From: Parabacteroides faecis
Lineage (GTDB): Bacteria; Bacteroidota; Bacteroidia; Bacteroidales; Tannerellaceae
Direction: 5' to 3'
Assembly (NCBI RefSeq): GCF_014647375.1
Contig: NZ_BMPB01000017.1
Coordinates: 62,001-126,000, forward strand
DNA: 64,000 bases
The notes under the pieces are model-generated. The model was not told the DNA's origin, searched no databases, and saw only the letters and a list, made by a program, of their open reading frames with translations. Of the stretch, positions 1-8,753 are shown in pieces (positions within the stretch are counted from its first letter, which is position 1; every line of letters starts with the position of its first letter). Both the position numbers and the translations under genes were made by a program.

Positions 1-36
1 TTCATGGTATTAGATTTAAGGTTAGCAATGAAGATT

Positions 37-66
37 GGTTGTCGGGAGACAACCTTTTCTTTTTTA
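37..66 (+). terminator. Rho-independent terminator of an upstream gene
   Basis: GGTTGTC, a GGGA loop and GACAACC form a perfect 7-bp stem followed by a T-rich tract. It would end transcription of a gene lying before the window. Confidence 0.75.
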
Positions 67-120
67 TATACCTTACTGAATCATTTTCAGCCTTTCTCCC
101 TTTTAATTCCGAAATAATAT

Positions 121-128
121 TACTTTTG
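121..128 (+). promoter_or_regulatory. Bacteroidetes -7 promoter element
   Basis: TACTTTTG matches the TAnnTTTG -7 consensus and lies 26 nt before the GTG start of the nuclease gene. The -33 region (TTTT at about 101) is weak. It probably drives the three-gene run ending with rsmE. Confidence 0.6.
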
Positions 129-154
129 TATAGTGACTATAAAATTTATGTGGT

Positions 155-793
155 GTGGATGCAAAAATAAAATTACGGGTTCAGGGGCTAACGAATAGTC
201 AGATCCAGTCTGGAGCTTATGCTTTGATACTGGCGGAAGAAAACGGAGCCCGTCGTATACCTATTATAGTAGGGACCTCAGAGGCGCAGTCTATTGCTAT
301 TGCGTTGGAACATATTACGCCTCCCAGACCTCTTACGCACGATTTATTTGTGACCTTTGCACAGGCTTTTGCTATTCAGTTGCAGGAGGTTTTCATTTAT
401 AAATTCGAAGACGGGGTTTTTTATTCGGAACTATTGTTTGACGATGGTATTACCCAGATACGTCTTGACTCCCGCACATCGGATGCGATAGCGATCGCTC
501 TTCGTGTGAAATGTGATATCTATACAACAGAACAAATTGTTTCTGAATGCGGTGTGGTTTTGGAGGAAGCTACATTGTTGGAAGATAAGGACGATGATGA
601 ATATTCTTTGCTGGATAAAGAGCCTGAAGATATAGAAGATGAGGCGGAGTTAAAGAAATGGCTTTCTCTTTTGGATGAAGAAGAATTGAGTGAACGGCTG
701 GAAGAAGCGATTGCCGATGAGAATTACGAATACGCCAAGATGTATAAAGATGAGATACGTCGACGTGAAGAAGAAGAGGGGAACGCCAAATGA
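155..793 (+). CDS. Bifunctional nuclease (DUF151) family protein with UVR motif
   Basis: A 212-residue protein. Residues 1-130 match the bifunctional nuclease/DUF151 fold (IPIIVGTSEAQSIAIALE is the conserved core; SDAIAIALR follows). Acidic linker residues lead to a UvrB/UvrC-type helical motif near 170-205 (LEEAIADENYEYAKMYKDEI), usually an interaction module. The family is reported to have DNase and RNase activity, but its physiological role in Bacteroidetes is unsettled. The start is GTG; the nearby ATG at 148 is in another frame and the ATG at 159 meets a stop at once. The stop overlaps the start of the transporter gene by 4 nt, so the two are probably co-translated. Confidence 0.88.
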   Translation: MDAKIKLRVQGLTNSQIQSGAYALILAEENGARRIPIIVGTSEAQSIAIALEHITPPRPLTHDLFVTFAQAFAIQLQEVFIYKFEDGVFYSELLFDDGITQIRLDSRTSDAIAIALRVKCDIYTTEQIVSECGVVLEEATLLEDKDDDEYSLLDKEPEDIEDEAELKKWLSLLDEEELSERLEEAIADENYEYAKMYKDEIRRREEEEGNAK

Positions 794-2106
794 TAGATCA
801 ACAGAGCGGGATCAGCTTTGAATCCCTTTTACGTGGAATATTAGGGATTGTAACGGTTCTGGCTGTGGCTTACGCTTTGAGTCAGGATCGGAAACGGATC
901 GATTGGAAGTTGATCGGAGGAGGTCTGGTCATGCAGATCATATTTGCTTTGGCAGTTCTTTATATTCCTTTTGTGGGAACCGCTTTGGAATGGATAGGAA
1001 GAGCTTTTATCAAACTGATGGATTTTACGCAGGCAGGTGTAGGTTTTTTATTGGGACCGTATGCCACTAAAAGTAATGGCTTTATTTTCCTGATCCATTC
1101 ATTACCGGTTGTTATATTCTTTTCTGCGTTGGTATCACTCTTTTATCATTGGGGTATTATTCAGCGTGTAGTAGGAGCTTTTTCCTGGGTATTGCGGAAG
1201 TTTATGAACATTTCCGGAGCGGAAGGACTGGTGACTTCCGGTAATATATTTATGGGAATGACTGAATCTCCCGTACTTATAAAGAATTATTTGCCGGCAA
1301 TGAATCGGTCTGAAATATTTCTGGTTATGGTATCGGGAATGGGAACGATTGCCGGAACAGTAATGGCTACTTATATAGGAATGCTTTCGGGAGGAGATCC
1401 GGTTGCACGGGTTTTGTTTGCCAAGCATCTCATCTCAGCATCGTTGATGGCTGCCCCCGGATCGATCGTTTTGGCGAAGATGCTTTGTCCTCAGACAGAA
1501 GTTGTAGTTGATCAGGCTGCGAGTCTGGAAAAGGGTAGTTCTCATCCGACGGCATTGGATGCGTTGGCTTCCGGAACGTCAACAGGGATTCGGTTGATGG
1601 TTAATATAGCAGCCATGTTGCTGGTCTTCATTGCGTTGGTCGCATTAGCCAATTACTTGTTGGAAGGTTTGTTGGGGCGCTATACCGGATTGAATGAATG
1701 GATTGTCTCGGTGACTGACGGGAAGGCTCATGGATTGACGTTCCAGTTTATTCTGGGAATAATTCTTGCGCCGTTCATGTGGTTGATCGGTATTCCGTCA
1801 CCGGATATTATGTTGGTAGGCTCTTTGCTGGGGCAGAAGACTATCCTGAATGAATTTGTCGCTTATTTTCAGTTGCAGGAATGGAAAGATGCCGGTATGT
1901 TTATGTACCAGAAATCGATTTTGATGTCTACTTATATATTATGTGGTTTTGCCAATATCTCGTCTATCGGGATTTTATTAGGTGGAATGGGAGTGCTGGC
2001 TCCGGAAAAAAAGGAGATGATTACTCGTTTCGGCTTTCCTGCCATGATTGCCGGAGCTTTGGTATCAGTTCTTTCCGCTACGATTATTGGCATGATACTC
2101 GGGTAA
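790..2106 (+). CDS. Concentrative nucleoside transporter (CNT/NupC family)
   Basis: A 438-residue inner-membrane protein with many hydrophobic segments, typical in length for CNT nucleoside:cation symporters. It carries the family signature GQK..NEFVAY at about residues 346-356 and the gate-region motif GMTESPVLIKNYL at about 153-165. It should import nucleosides using the H+ or Na+ gradient; the cation and nucleoside preference cannot be read from sequence. Translation is likely coupled to the nuclease gene, whose last codon it overlaps. Length and both ends look intact. Confidence 0.92.
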   Translation: MIDQQSGISFESLLRGILGIVTVLAVAYALSQDRKRIDWKLIGGGLVMQIIFALAVLYIPFVGTALEWIGRAFIKLMDFTQAGVGFLLGPYATKSNGFIFLIHSLPVVIFFSALVSLFYHWGIIQRVVGAFSWVLRKFMNISGAEGLVTSGNIFMGMTESPVLIKNYLPAMNRSEIFLVMVSGMGTIAGTVMATYIGMLSGGDPVARVLFAKHLISASLMAAPGSIVLAKMLCPQTEVVVDQAASLEKGSSHPTALDALASGTSTGIRLMVNIAAMLLVFIALVALANYLLEGLLGRYTGLNEWIVSVTDGKAHGLTFQFILGIILAPFMWLIGIPSPDIMLVGSLLGQKTILNEFVAYFQLQEWKDAGMFMYQKSILMSTYILCGFANISSIGILLGGMGVLAPEKKEMITRFGFPAMIAGALVSVLSATIIGMILG

Positions 2107-2140
2107 TTGATCATTGAAAGTTGAAAATTGATAATTTGAG

Positions 2141-2839
2141 ATGCAGATATTTTATACGCCGGATATAGCGGTGAATCCTGAATTACCGGAAGAAGAAGCC
2201 GGTCATTGTATTCGTGTGCTTCGTTTGAGTGAAGGAGACGAGATTCTGTTGACAGACGGTAAAGGCTTTTTTTATAAAGCGGCCATCAGTCGTGCCCACC
2301 ATAAACATTGTGAAGTTTCTATTCTGGAAAGTTGGGAACAACCTGCTTTGTGGAATTTTCATCTTCATATTGCCGTCGCACCTACAAAAAATATGGACCG
2401 GATGGAATGGTTTACGGAAAAGGCTACCGAGATAGGTATTGATGCGATAACTTGCCTGAACTGTCGTTTCTCGGAACGGCGCGAAATTAAACCGGCCCGT
2501 TTGGAGAAAATATTGGTCAGTGCGATGAAGCAGTCACAAAAAGCGACCTTACCGGAATTGACCGGTATGATTGATTTTAAGACCTTTGTAAAACAACCGT
2601 TTGAAGGTCGTAAATTTATTGCCCATTGTGAAGAAGCTGAGAAAAAATTGCTGAAACAACTTTATCATCCGGGAGAGAATGCTTTGGTTCTGATTGGGCC
2701 GGAAGGTGATTTCAGTCCTGAAGAGATAGAATTGGCTTTACAGCAAGGATTTGAACCGATCTCATTAGGAGAGAGCCGTTTGCGGACGGAAACTGCCGCG
2801 TTGGTAGCTTGTCATACGATACATGTATTGAATCAGTAA
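2141..2839 (+). CDS. rsmE: 16S rRNA m3U1498 methyltransferase
   Basis: A 232-residue SPOUT-class methyltransferase that methylates N3 of U1498 in the 30S decoding region with S-adenosylmethionine. The N-terminal 70 residues form the PUA-like RNA-binding part. The trefoil-knot cofactor site is visible in LIGPEGDFSPEE (about 185-196) and LGESRLRTETAALVAC (about 212-227), both diagnostic of RsmE. The gene starts 34 nt after the transporter. The gap holds a short TTGAAAGTTGAAAATTGA-like repeat but no obvious promoter, so it is probably the last gene of the operon. A strong terminator follows. Confidence 0.95.
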   Translation: MQIFYTPDIAVNPELPEEEAGHCIRVLRLSEGDEILLTDGKGFFYKAAISRAHHKHCEVSILESWEQPALWNFHLHIAVAPTKNMDRMEWFTEKATEIGIDAITCLNCRFSERREIKPARLEKILVSAMKQSQKATLPELTGMIDFKTFVKQPFEGRKFIAHCEEAEKKLLKQLYHPGENALVLIGPEGDFSPEEIELALQQGFEPISLGESRLRTETAALVACHTIHVLNQ

Positions 2840-2854
2840 CAGCATATAGAGACA

Positions 2855-2907
2855 GAAAAAAGGATATGTTAACCGAAAGGATTCTTTTGGTTCATATCCT
2901 TTTTTTA
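2855..2907 (+). terminator. Rho-independent terminator after rsmE
   Basis: A long hairpin: AAAAAAGGATATG pairs with CATATCCTTTTTT, and an inner AACCGAAA/TTTTGGTT stem closes the loop. The flanking A and T runs would let it work in both directions. Confidence 0.85.
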
Positions 2908-3000
2908 TTTTTCTTTGGATCATTCTTTAGTATTCTAACGGAAAAGGAGGAGATAAATAGTAGCTGATAGCTAAACATTGATAGCCGTTTTTTGCACGAA

Positions 3001-3066
3001 TGGTAAAATACCATGATTTTATGTGAATATCGTAGAAATAACAAAATATGCTTGATCGTATATTTG
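3001..3066 (+). promoter_or_regulatory. Autoregulatory operator and promoter of the AraC-family gene
   Basis: The palindrome TGGTAAAATACCA at 3001-3013 is followed by a -7 box, TATATTTG, at 3059-3066. The same 13-bp palindrome recurs at 4018 before the glycoside hydrolase gene, again exactly 58 nt from the start of its -7 box. Conserved positions continue past the palindrome to about 3030 (ATTTTATGTGAATATC here; ATTATACGCAAGAATC in the other copy). The transcript leader would be about 50 nt. The rest of the 282-nt gap from 2840 holds only the terminator above. Confidence 0.65.
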
Positions 3067-3121
3067 TGCAAGTGACATGAGTATACTATTTGACAACCTT
3101 TTTCTTTAATAATTTAATATT

Positions 3122-4006
3122 ATGATACCACTTTATCAGGAATTACCATTTACAAGTAATAGTTACATAAACTTCTATAAAGAGGATCTGCCGCATTTCA
3201 TTGTTCCGTGGCACTATCATCCGGAAATAGAAATTATGTATATACTGGAAGGTACCGGTACACGTTTTGTAGGAGATCATATTGACAGATACCAGGAAGG
3301 TGATGTTTGTATGGTCGGTCCTAAACTGCCGCATGAATGGAGGAATGACGATGAATTCTTCAAACAGGGGGCAGGATTGAAAGCATCCTGCTTGTGTCTC
3401 TTTTTCCTGAAAGATATTTTTGAAGAAAACCTGATCCGCTTGCCGGAAATGCAAAATATACGTCAGTTGATAGAGCGTTCCAGGCGGGGAATAAAATTTA
3501 TGGGTAAGTCTAGGGATGCCATAGGTTCTTTTATTCAACGATCGGTGAGTGATACAGGGGCTACCCGTATCATTAATTTCATCTCATTGCTGGAAATGAT
3601 GGCTACAACGGACGAATATGAATTACTTGCCAGTGTGGGGTTTACAGAATCTGTCAATTCATCGGATTTTGAAAGATTTGATAAAGTTTACCAGTATATG
3701 ATGAAGAACTTTACGAAACCCATCAAACTGGAAGAGGTCGCATCTTTGGTCGGTTTGACACCTAATGCCTTTTGCCGTTATTTCAGAGGACGGACCAAGA
3801 AGACGTTTGTCCAGTATTTGAATGACATACGTATAGGTCATGCTAAAAAGCTTTTGATAGAGGGACGTATGAAAATCTCCACATTAAGTATGGAATCCGG
3901 TTTTAATAATCTGTCGAACTTTATAGAACAGTTTAAACGTTCCACTCAAATGTCGCCATCTGAATATCAGAAAAAATTCGGAGTGAAGAACCAAAAAGTT
4001 ATCTGA
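3122..4006 (+). CDS. AraC-family transcriptional regulator with cupin sensor domain
   Basis: A 294-residue regulator. The N-terminal half is a cupin-like ligand-sensing domain (HFIVPWHYHPEIEIMYILEG near residues 28-47; EGDVCMVGPKLPHEW near 59-73). The C-terminal 100 residues hold two helix-turn-helix motifs, with FCRYFRGRTKKTFVQYLNDIR and the signature end SGFNNLSNFIEQFKR...SPSEYQKKF. Position at the head of the carbohydrate locus and the matching operators before this gene and the next one suggest that it activates the locus and regulates itself. The ligand is unknown; a sugar released by the locus is the obvious guess. No terminator separates it from the next promoter. Confidence 0.9.
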   Translation: MIPLYQELPFTSNSYINFYKEDLPHFIVPWHYHPEIEIMYILEGTGTRFVGDHIDRYQEGDVCMVGPKLPHEWRNDDEFFKQGAGLKASCLCLFFLKDIFEENLIRLPEMQNIRQLIERSRRGIKFMGKSRDAIGSFIQRSVSDTGATRIINFISLLEMMATTDEYELLASVGFTESVNSSDFERFDKVYQYMMKNFTKPIKLEEVASLVGLTPNAFCRYFRGRTKKTFVQYLNDIRIGHAKKLLIEGRMKISTLSMESGFNNLSNFIEQFKRSTQMSPSEYQKKFGVKNQKVI

Positions 4007-4017
4007 TGCAGAAATTA

Positions 4018-4083
4018 TGGTAAAATACCAGAATTATACGCAAGAATCAAGAAAAGAAATAGAGCTAACTGATTATATCTTTG
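4018..4083 (+). promoter_or_regulatory. Operator and promoter of the carbohydrate-utilisation operon
   Basis: TGGTAAAATACCA at 4018-4030, identical to the copy at 3001, is followed 58 nt on by the -7 box TATCTTTG at 4076-4083. No clear -33 box is present, which fits a promoter that needs an activator. It probably drives the long run from the GH5-like gene through the sugar transporter. Confidence 0.65.
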
Positions 4084-4204
4084 CAATATAGATATATCGA
4101 AATGTAGTTAACAGTTATAATTCTAATAAGAAAGCCTATGGATGCAACAGTTTTTTGAATGAACAGTTTTGAGTGAAAAATACAAATTATCCCGTTTTTT
4201 AGTA

Positions 4205-5479
4205 ATGAATATGGACAGAAGGAATTTTATAAAACATACTACTATGGCTACTTTAGGTGGTCTTGCTTCTTTTGAAACATTAAGAGCTTCTTCTTATGAC
4301 AGAATAGCAGGAGTCTCTGAAATAAGTAAAAATAAAGTATCGCCTCGTGCCATTACCATGTGGGACTTTTCCTGGTTGGAACGCCGCTGGCCCGGTGCCG
4401 GTTACGAAGATTGGGATAAAGTATTGGATGAATTGCTGGAACGGGGTTATAATGCTATACGTATCGATGCTTACCCACATTTGATAGCAGAAGATCCGAC
4501 CAAAAAATGGATGTTGAACGAAGTTTGGAATCAACAGGTTTGGGGTAGTCCGGATCTGAACGAAGTTCAGGTTCAGCCCAACTTGAATAAGTTTCTTGAA
4601 AAATGTAAGGAGCGTGATATTAAAGTCGGACTTTCATCCTGGTATCGTCAGGATGTAGATGACACCCGGATGAAAATAACGACCGCTGATAAAATGGCTG
4701 ATTGCTGGATCTCGACTCTCAGGACCATAGAGACAGACGGATTGTTGGATACGGTATTATATGTGGATTTGTGTAATGAATGGCCGGGTAATTTGTGGGC
4801 ACCTTTTTTCTCTTCCCGGTATCCGCATGTTGTGTGGGGACAATGGCATAAAGAAGAGTCTCTCCAATGGATGAAACATGCCTTGACCCGGATGAGGAAA
4901 GAATATCCGGATATGCCTTTCCTTTTCTCTTTCGATAACGGAGATGTTTTAAAATATGAAGAAATAGACACTTCTTTTTTGGATTTGTATGAGCATCATA
5001 TATGGATGGTACATCAGAATAATAGCGAGTTCTATAAACTCGTTGATTATAAAGATGGACAATATTCTCCTGAAGCGTATAAAAAAGTAGTCAAAGTAGC
5101 AGAAAAGCTTTATAAGGAAAAACCTTCCTACTGGCAAAAGTTATTGACGGATAAAATAGAGCTAACTGGAATAATAGCAAAGAGAACGGGCCGTCCCCTT
5201 ATTACAACAGAATGTTGGGGGATTGTGGATTACAAAGACTGGCCTTTACTGAATTGGGATTGGGTGAAGGAACTTTGTGCACTGGGTACGGTTACTGCTG
5301 CTCAGACAGGCATGTGGGCAGGGATAGCAACCAGTAATTTTTGTGGACCTCAGTTTGTCGGCATGTGGCGTGATGTAAAATGGCATCAGCATTTGACAAC
5401 AATAATCAAATCGGCTATACTGGATGAATCTATTATCATGGACAATGAAGTTGCAGCGAAGTTATTGAGGCGGCTTTAG
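4205..5479 (+). CDS. Secreted cellulase-like glycoside hydrolase (GH5/clan GH-A fold)
   Basis: A 424-residue protein. The first 30 residues carry a twin-arginine-like export signal (MDRRNFIKHTTMATLGGLA), which supports the start at 4205 (or the ATG at 4211) over an in-frame TTG at 4169. The rest resembles the cellulase-like proteins of Bacteroidales with a clan GH-A barrel. The likely acid/base is Glu192 in DLCNEWPG and the likely nucleophile is Glu336 in TTECWG, the expected pair after strands 4 and 7. It probably cuts a beta-linked glycan inside the periplasm or at the surface; the exact linkage cannot be assigned. It is the first gene after the regulated promoter. Confidence 0.8.
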   Translation: MNMDRRNFIKHTTMATLGGLASFETLRASSYDRIAGVSEISKNKVSPRAITMWDFSWLERRWPGAGYEDWDKVLDELLERGYNAIRIDAYPHLIAEDPTKKWMLNEVWNQQVWGSPDLNEVQVQPNLNKFLEKCKERDIKVGLSSWYRQDVDDTRMKITTADKMADCWISTLRTIETDGLLDTVLYVDLCNEWPGNLWAPFFSSRYPHVVWGQWHKEESLQWMKHALTRMRKEYPDMPFLFSFDNGDVLKYEEIDTSFLDLYEHHIWMVHQNNSEFYKLVDYKDGQYSPEAYKKVVKVAEKLYKEKPSYWQKLLTDKIELTGIIAKRTGRPLITTECWGIVDYKDWPLLNWDWVKELCALGTVTAAQTGMWAGIATSNFCGPQFVGMWRDVKWHQHLTTIIKSAILDESIIMDNEVAAKLLRRL

Positions 5480-5517
5480 GTTTCAGTAATCAAAATTCTT
5501 ATGTTAAAATATATATA

Positions 5518-5541
5518 GGCAGGAGCTTTTTCGTTCCCGCC
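5518..5541 (+). other. Intercistronic stem-loop before susC-like gene
   Basis: GGCAGGAGC and GTTCCCGCC can pair as a 9-bp stem with one mismatch. No T run follows, so it may be an RNA-processing or attenuation site. I saw no TAnnTTTG box between 5479 and 5594, so the SusC gene is probably read from the upstream promoter. Confidence 0.35.
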
Positions 5542-5593
5542 AGGGAAGTTACATTAAAAAAAATAGTGATTAATCAATTAAATCAATTCTTTT

Positions 5594-8500
5594 ATGGGAA
5601 AGAAAAATAGAAATTTTTATCTGGTTTTCATTTCCGTTTTCCTGCTTTTAGGAAATCTGCTGGCAGAAGCTCAAACGGGAAAAAACATTTCCGGAATCGT
5701 GGTATCAGAGGTCGGAAATGAACCTCTGATCGGTGTAAATGTGGTTCAGAAGGGGACGACAAATGGTTCGGTCACAGATTTGGACGGAAGATTCACTCTG
5801 ACGGTACCGGACGGCAGTATTTTACAAATCTCGTATATCGGCTATCAGGAACAATTGGTAACAGTCAAGCCTGATGTTGCTATGTATCATGTTGTTTTAA
5901 AAGAAGATTCACAAGCTCTGGAGGAAGTAGTAGTAATCGGCTATGGTATTCAGAAGAAGAAACTGGTAACGGGCGCAACTGTACAGGTTAAAGGCGATGA
6001 TATTCAAAAATTGAATACGGTAAGTGCCTTGGGGGCTTTGCAAAGTCAGACACCCGGGGTGAATATAACGCAATCGTCAGGTATGCCTGGTGAGGGTTTC
6101 AACGTGACGATACGTGGTTTGGGAACAACAGGTTCTTCCGGCCCCTTGTATATTATTGATGGGGTAACCGGTGCGGATATTAATAATCTGAATCCTGCAG
6201 ACATCGAATCTATCGATGTATTGAAAGATGCTGCATCTGCTGCGATTTACGGTTCGCGCGCTGCAAATGGAGTAGTATTGGTGACAACTAAACAAGGACG
6301 TGCCGGAAAAGCATCGATTTCTTATGATGGGTATTTTGGTGTGCAGAATGTATATAAAATGGCTTCGACATTGAATGCTCAGGAATATGCGATGATACAG
6401 AATGAAGGTCGTTTAATGGATGGTTTGCCCGCTTATGATTTTAGTTCGATGGTACCGAACTGGGAAAGTTATGCCAATGGGACAAATAAAGGGACAAACT
6501 GGTTGGATGCTATGAGGAATAAAAATGCACCGATTCAAAATCATGCATTGAATATAACAGGAGGAAGTGAACAGTCTGTCTATTCTATCGGTATATCATA
6601 CACTTCGCAGGAAGGTATTTTAGGAAAACCCGTACAACCTAAGTACGATCGTTATACATTCCGTTTGAATACTGAACATACTTTATTGAAAAATCAGGAT
6701 CTGGATATTATTAAGTTTGGAGAGAATCTGACATATTCTTATAGTGAGAAATCGGGAATCTCTATCGGTAACCAGTATCAGAACGATATAAACGGGGCTT
6801 TGAAGGCAAATCCGTTTCTTCCGATGTATGATGAAAACGGAGATTATCATTATGCATTGAATTGGGATCCTACCGGCGAAAACCCGATTGCCCTGATGGA
6901 ATATGCACATGGTCAGAATTTGACGAAGAAACATAATATTAAAGCCAATGCTTATGTGACCTTACAGCCCATCAAAAATTTGAAGATCAAGAGTAGTTTC
7001 GGTTTGACGATGGAGGCTAATTCTTATCGTAGTTTTGAACCTGTTTATGAATTGGCTTCAAATGTGTATAATAAAGAGAATGAAGTAACTCAGCGTATGT
7101 TTATCAATTCCGGCTGGCTTTGGGAAAATACGATAAGCTATGATTTCAAGATAAATAATGATCATAGTTTCAGTGCATTGATCGGCCAGTCCATGGAGAG
7201 AAGTGGCTTGGGAGATAATTTATCAGCCAGCAATGTTAATTCAATATTCGATGATTTCGATCATGCATATTTGGATAATACAACAGTCATCTATGCCGAT
7301 AAAACGACTGTAGGAGGTTCTCCCTATATGAAAAATAAGATTTTACAGAAAAGAGGGATCGCTTCTTTTTTCGGTCGTATAAATTATGATTATAAAGAAA
7401 CTTATTTGCTGACATTGGTCATGCGTGCAGATGGTTCATCCAATTTTGCAAAAGGACACCGTTGGGGATATTTCCCTTCTGTATCTGCCGGTTGGGTGAT
7501 GAGTAATGAAGCCTTTATGGAATCGACGAGAAATTATCTGGATTTCCTTAAAATCCGTGCCAGTTGGGGGCAGAATGGTAATCAGGATATCGATCCGTTC
7601 CAGTATTTGGCTACGATATCTTTCCTGAAGTCCAACTATTTCTTCGGACCGGATAAACAAACTATTTCTTCCGGTGCTTATCCGGATATTTTACCGAATA
7701 AAAATGTAACCTGGGAAACTTCCGAACAATTGGATTTAGGTTTGGATGCCCGTTTCCTGGGTGGTCGCTTGGGATTCTCATTCGATTATTATATAAAGAC
7801 TACTAAAGATTGGCTGGTACAGGCACCGGTTTTGGATTCTTACGGTACGAGCGCTCCTTATATCAATGGCGGAGATGTCCGGAATAAGGGGGTGGAACTT
7901 GCTTTGAACTGGAATGATCATGCCGGAGATTTTACTTATGGAGTAAACCTGAATTTGTCGCATAATAAAAATGAAGTAACCCGTATTGCTAATTCAGAAG
8001 GAATTATTCACGGAAGTCCTAACATTTTGAGTGAAGGTACTACTGAAATGTATCGGGCACAGGAAGGCTATCCTATCGGTTATTTTTATGGATATAAAAC
8101 TTTAGGAGTTTTCCAGAGTGAAAAACAGATAGCGGAATATTCCGGAGCCAAATTATCCGGTACCGCTCCCGGTGACTTGATCTTTGCCGATACGAATAAT
8201 GACGGAGTAATTGATGACAAGGATAAATGTATGATCGGAAATCCTCATCCCGATGTGACTATGGGATTGACTTTAAATTTAGGGTATAAAGGATTTGATC
8301 TGGGAATAACGACCAATGCCGTATTTGGAAATCAGATCGCCAAGTCGTACCGGTCGTTTACTGACCAACCGAAAGAGAATTATACCATTGATATTCTGGA
8401 TCGTTGGCATGGTGAGGGAACATCCAACCGTCTGCCTCGTGTAGCATCGGGAACAAACGCAAACTGGTTGTATATTTCGGATATATTTATTGAAGACGGG

Positions 8501-8740
8501 GATTATTTCCGTATCCAGAATGTGACCTTGGGATATGATTTTAAAAAATTATTCCCCCGCATGCCGTTAGGGCAGGCCAGATTGTATGTAACTGCTCAAA
8601 ACCTGGCAACTTTCACCAAATATTCAGGCATGGACCCGGAAATTGGATATGGTGCAGACAAAAGTTGGGTTTCCGGAATCGATGTAGGTTTCTATCCGAG
8701 TCCGAGAACATATATGGTAGGTGTTAATTTAAAATTCTAA
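5594..8740 (+). CDS. SusC/RagA-family TonB-linked outer membrane transporter
   Basis: A 1048-residue outer-membrane protein. It has a signal peptide (about 1-27), a carboxypeptidase-regulatory-like domain (about 30-108, ISGIVVSEVGNEPLIGVNV), a TonB-box region EEVVVIGYG (about 112-120), the plug domain with the SusC hallmarks LYIIDGV and DIESIDVLKDAASAAIYGSRAANGV (split around 185-225), and a long beta-barrel ending in an aromatic-rich final strand (MVGVNLKF). It imports oligosaccharides using TonB energy, capped by the SusD-like lipoprotein encoded next. Length is normal for the family and the frame is intact. Confidence 0.96.
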   Translation: MGKKNRNFYLVFISVFLLLGNLLAEAQTGKNISGIVVSEVGNEPLIGVNVVQKGTTNGSVTDLDGRFTLTVPDGSILQISYIGYQEQLVTVKPDVAMYHVVLKEDSQALEEVVVIGYGIQKKKLVTGATVQVKGDDIQKLNTVSALGALQSQTPGVNITQSSGMPGEGFNVTIRGLGTTGSSGPLYIIDGVTGADINNLNPADIESIDVLKDAASAAIYGSRAANGVVLVTTKQGRAGKASISYDGYFGVQNVYKMASTLNAQEYAMIQNEGRLMDGLPAYDFSSMVPNWESYANGTNKGTNWLDAMRNKNAPIQNHALNITGGSEQSVYSIGISYTSQEGILGKPVQPKYDRYTFRLNTEHTLLKNQDLDIIKFGENLTYSYSEKSGISIGNQYQNDINGALKANPFLPMYDENGDYHYALNWDPTGENPIALMEYAHGQNLTKKHNIKANAYVTLQPIKNLKIKSSFGLTMEANSYRSFEPVYELASNVYNKENEVTQRMFINSGWLWENTISYDFKINNDHSFSALIGQSMERSGLGDNLSASNVNSIFDDFDHAYLDNTTVIYADKTTVGGSPYMKNKILQKRGIASFFGRINYDYKETYLLTLVMRADGSSNFAKGHRWGYFPSVSAGWVMSNEAFMESTRNYLDFLKIRASWGQNGNQDIDPFQYLATISFLKSNYFFGPDKQTISSGAYPDILPNKNVTWETSEQLDLGLDARFLGGRLGFSFDYYIKTTKDWLVQAPVLDSYGTSAPYINGGDVRNKGVELALNWNDHAGDFTYGVNLNLSHNKNEVTRIANSEGIIHGSPNILSEGTTEMYRAQEGYPIGYFYGYKTLGVFQSEKQIAEYSGAKLSGTAPGDLIFADTNNDGVIDDKDKCMIGNPHPDVTMGLTLNLGYKGFDLGITTNAVFGNQIAKSYRSFTDQPKENYTIDILDRWHGEGTSNRLPRVASGTNANWLYISDIFIEDGDYFRIQNVTLGYDFKKLFPRMPLGQARLYVTAQNLATFTKYSGMDPEIGYGADKSWVSGIDVGFYPSPRTYMVGVNLKF

Positions 8741-8753
8741 TCGATTTGAAAAT

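Noticed and set aside
4169-4204. TTG start adding 12 residues to the GH5-like protein
   Set aside because: It would put residues before the twin-arginine motif; the ATG at 4205 or 4211 gives a normal signal peptide.
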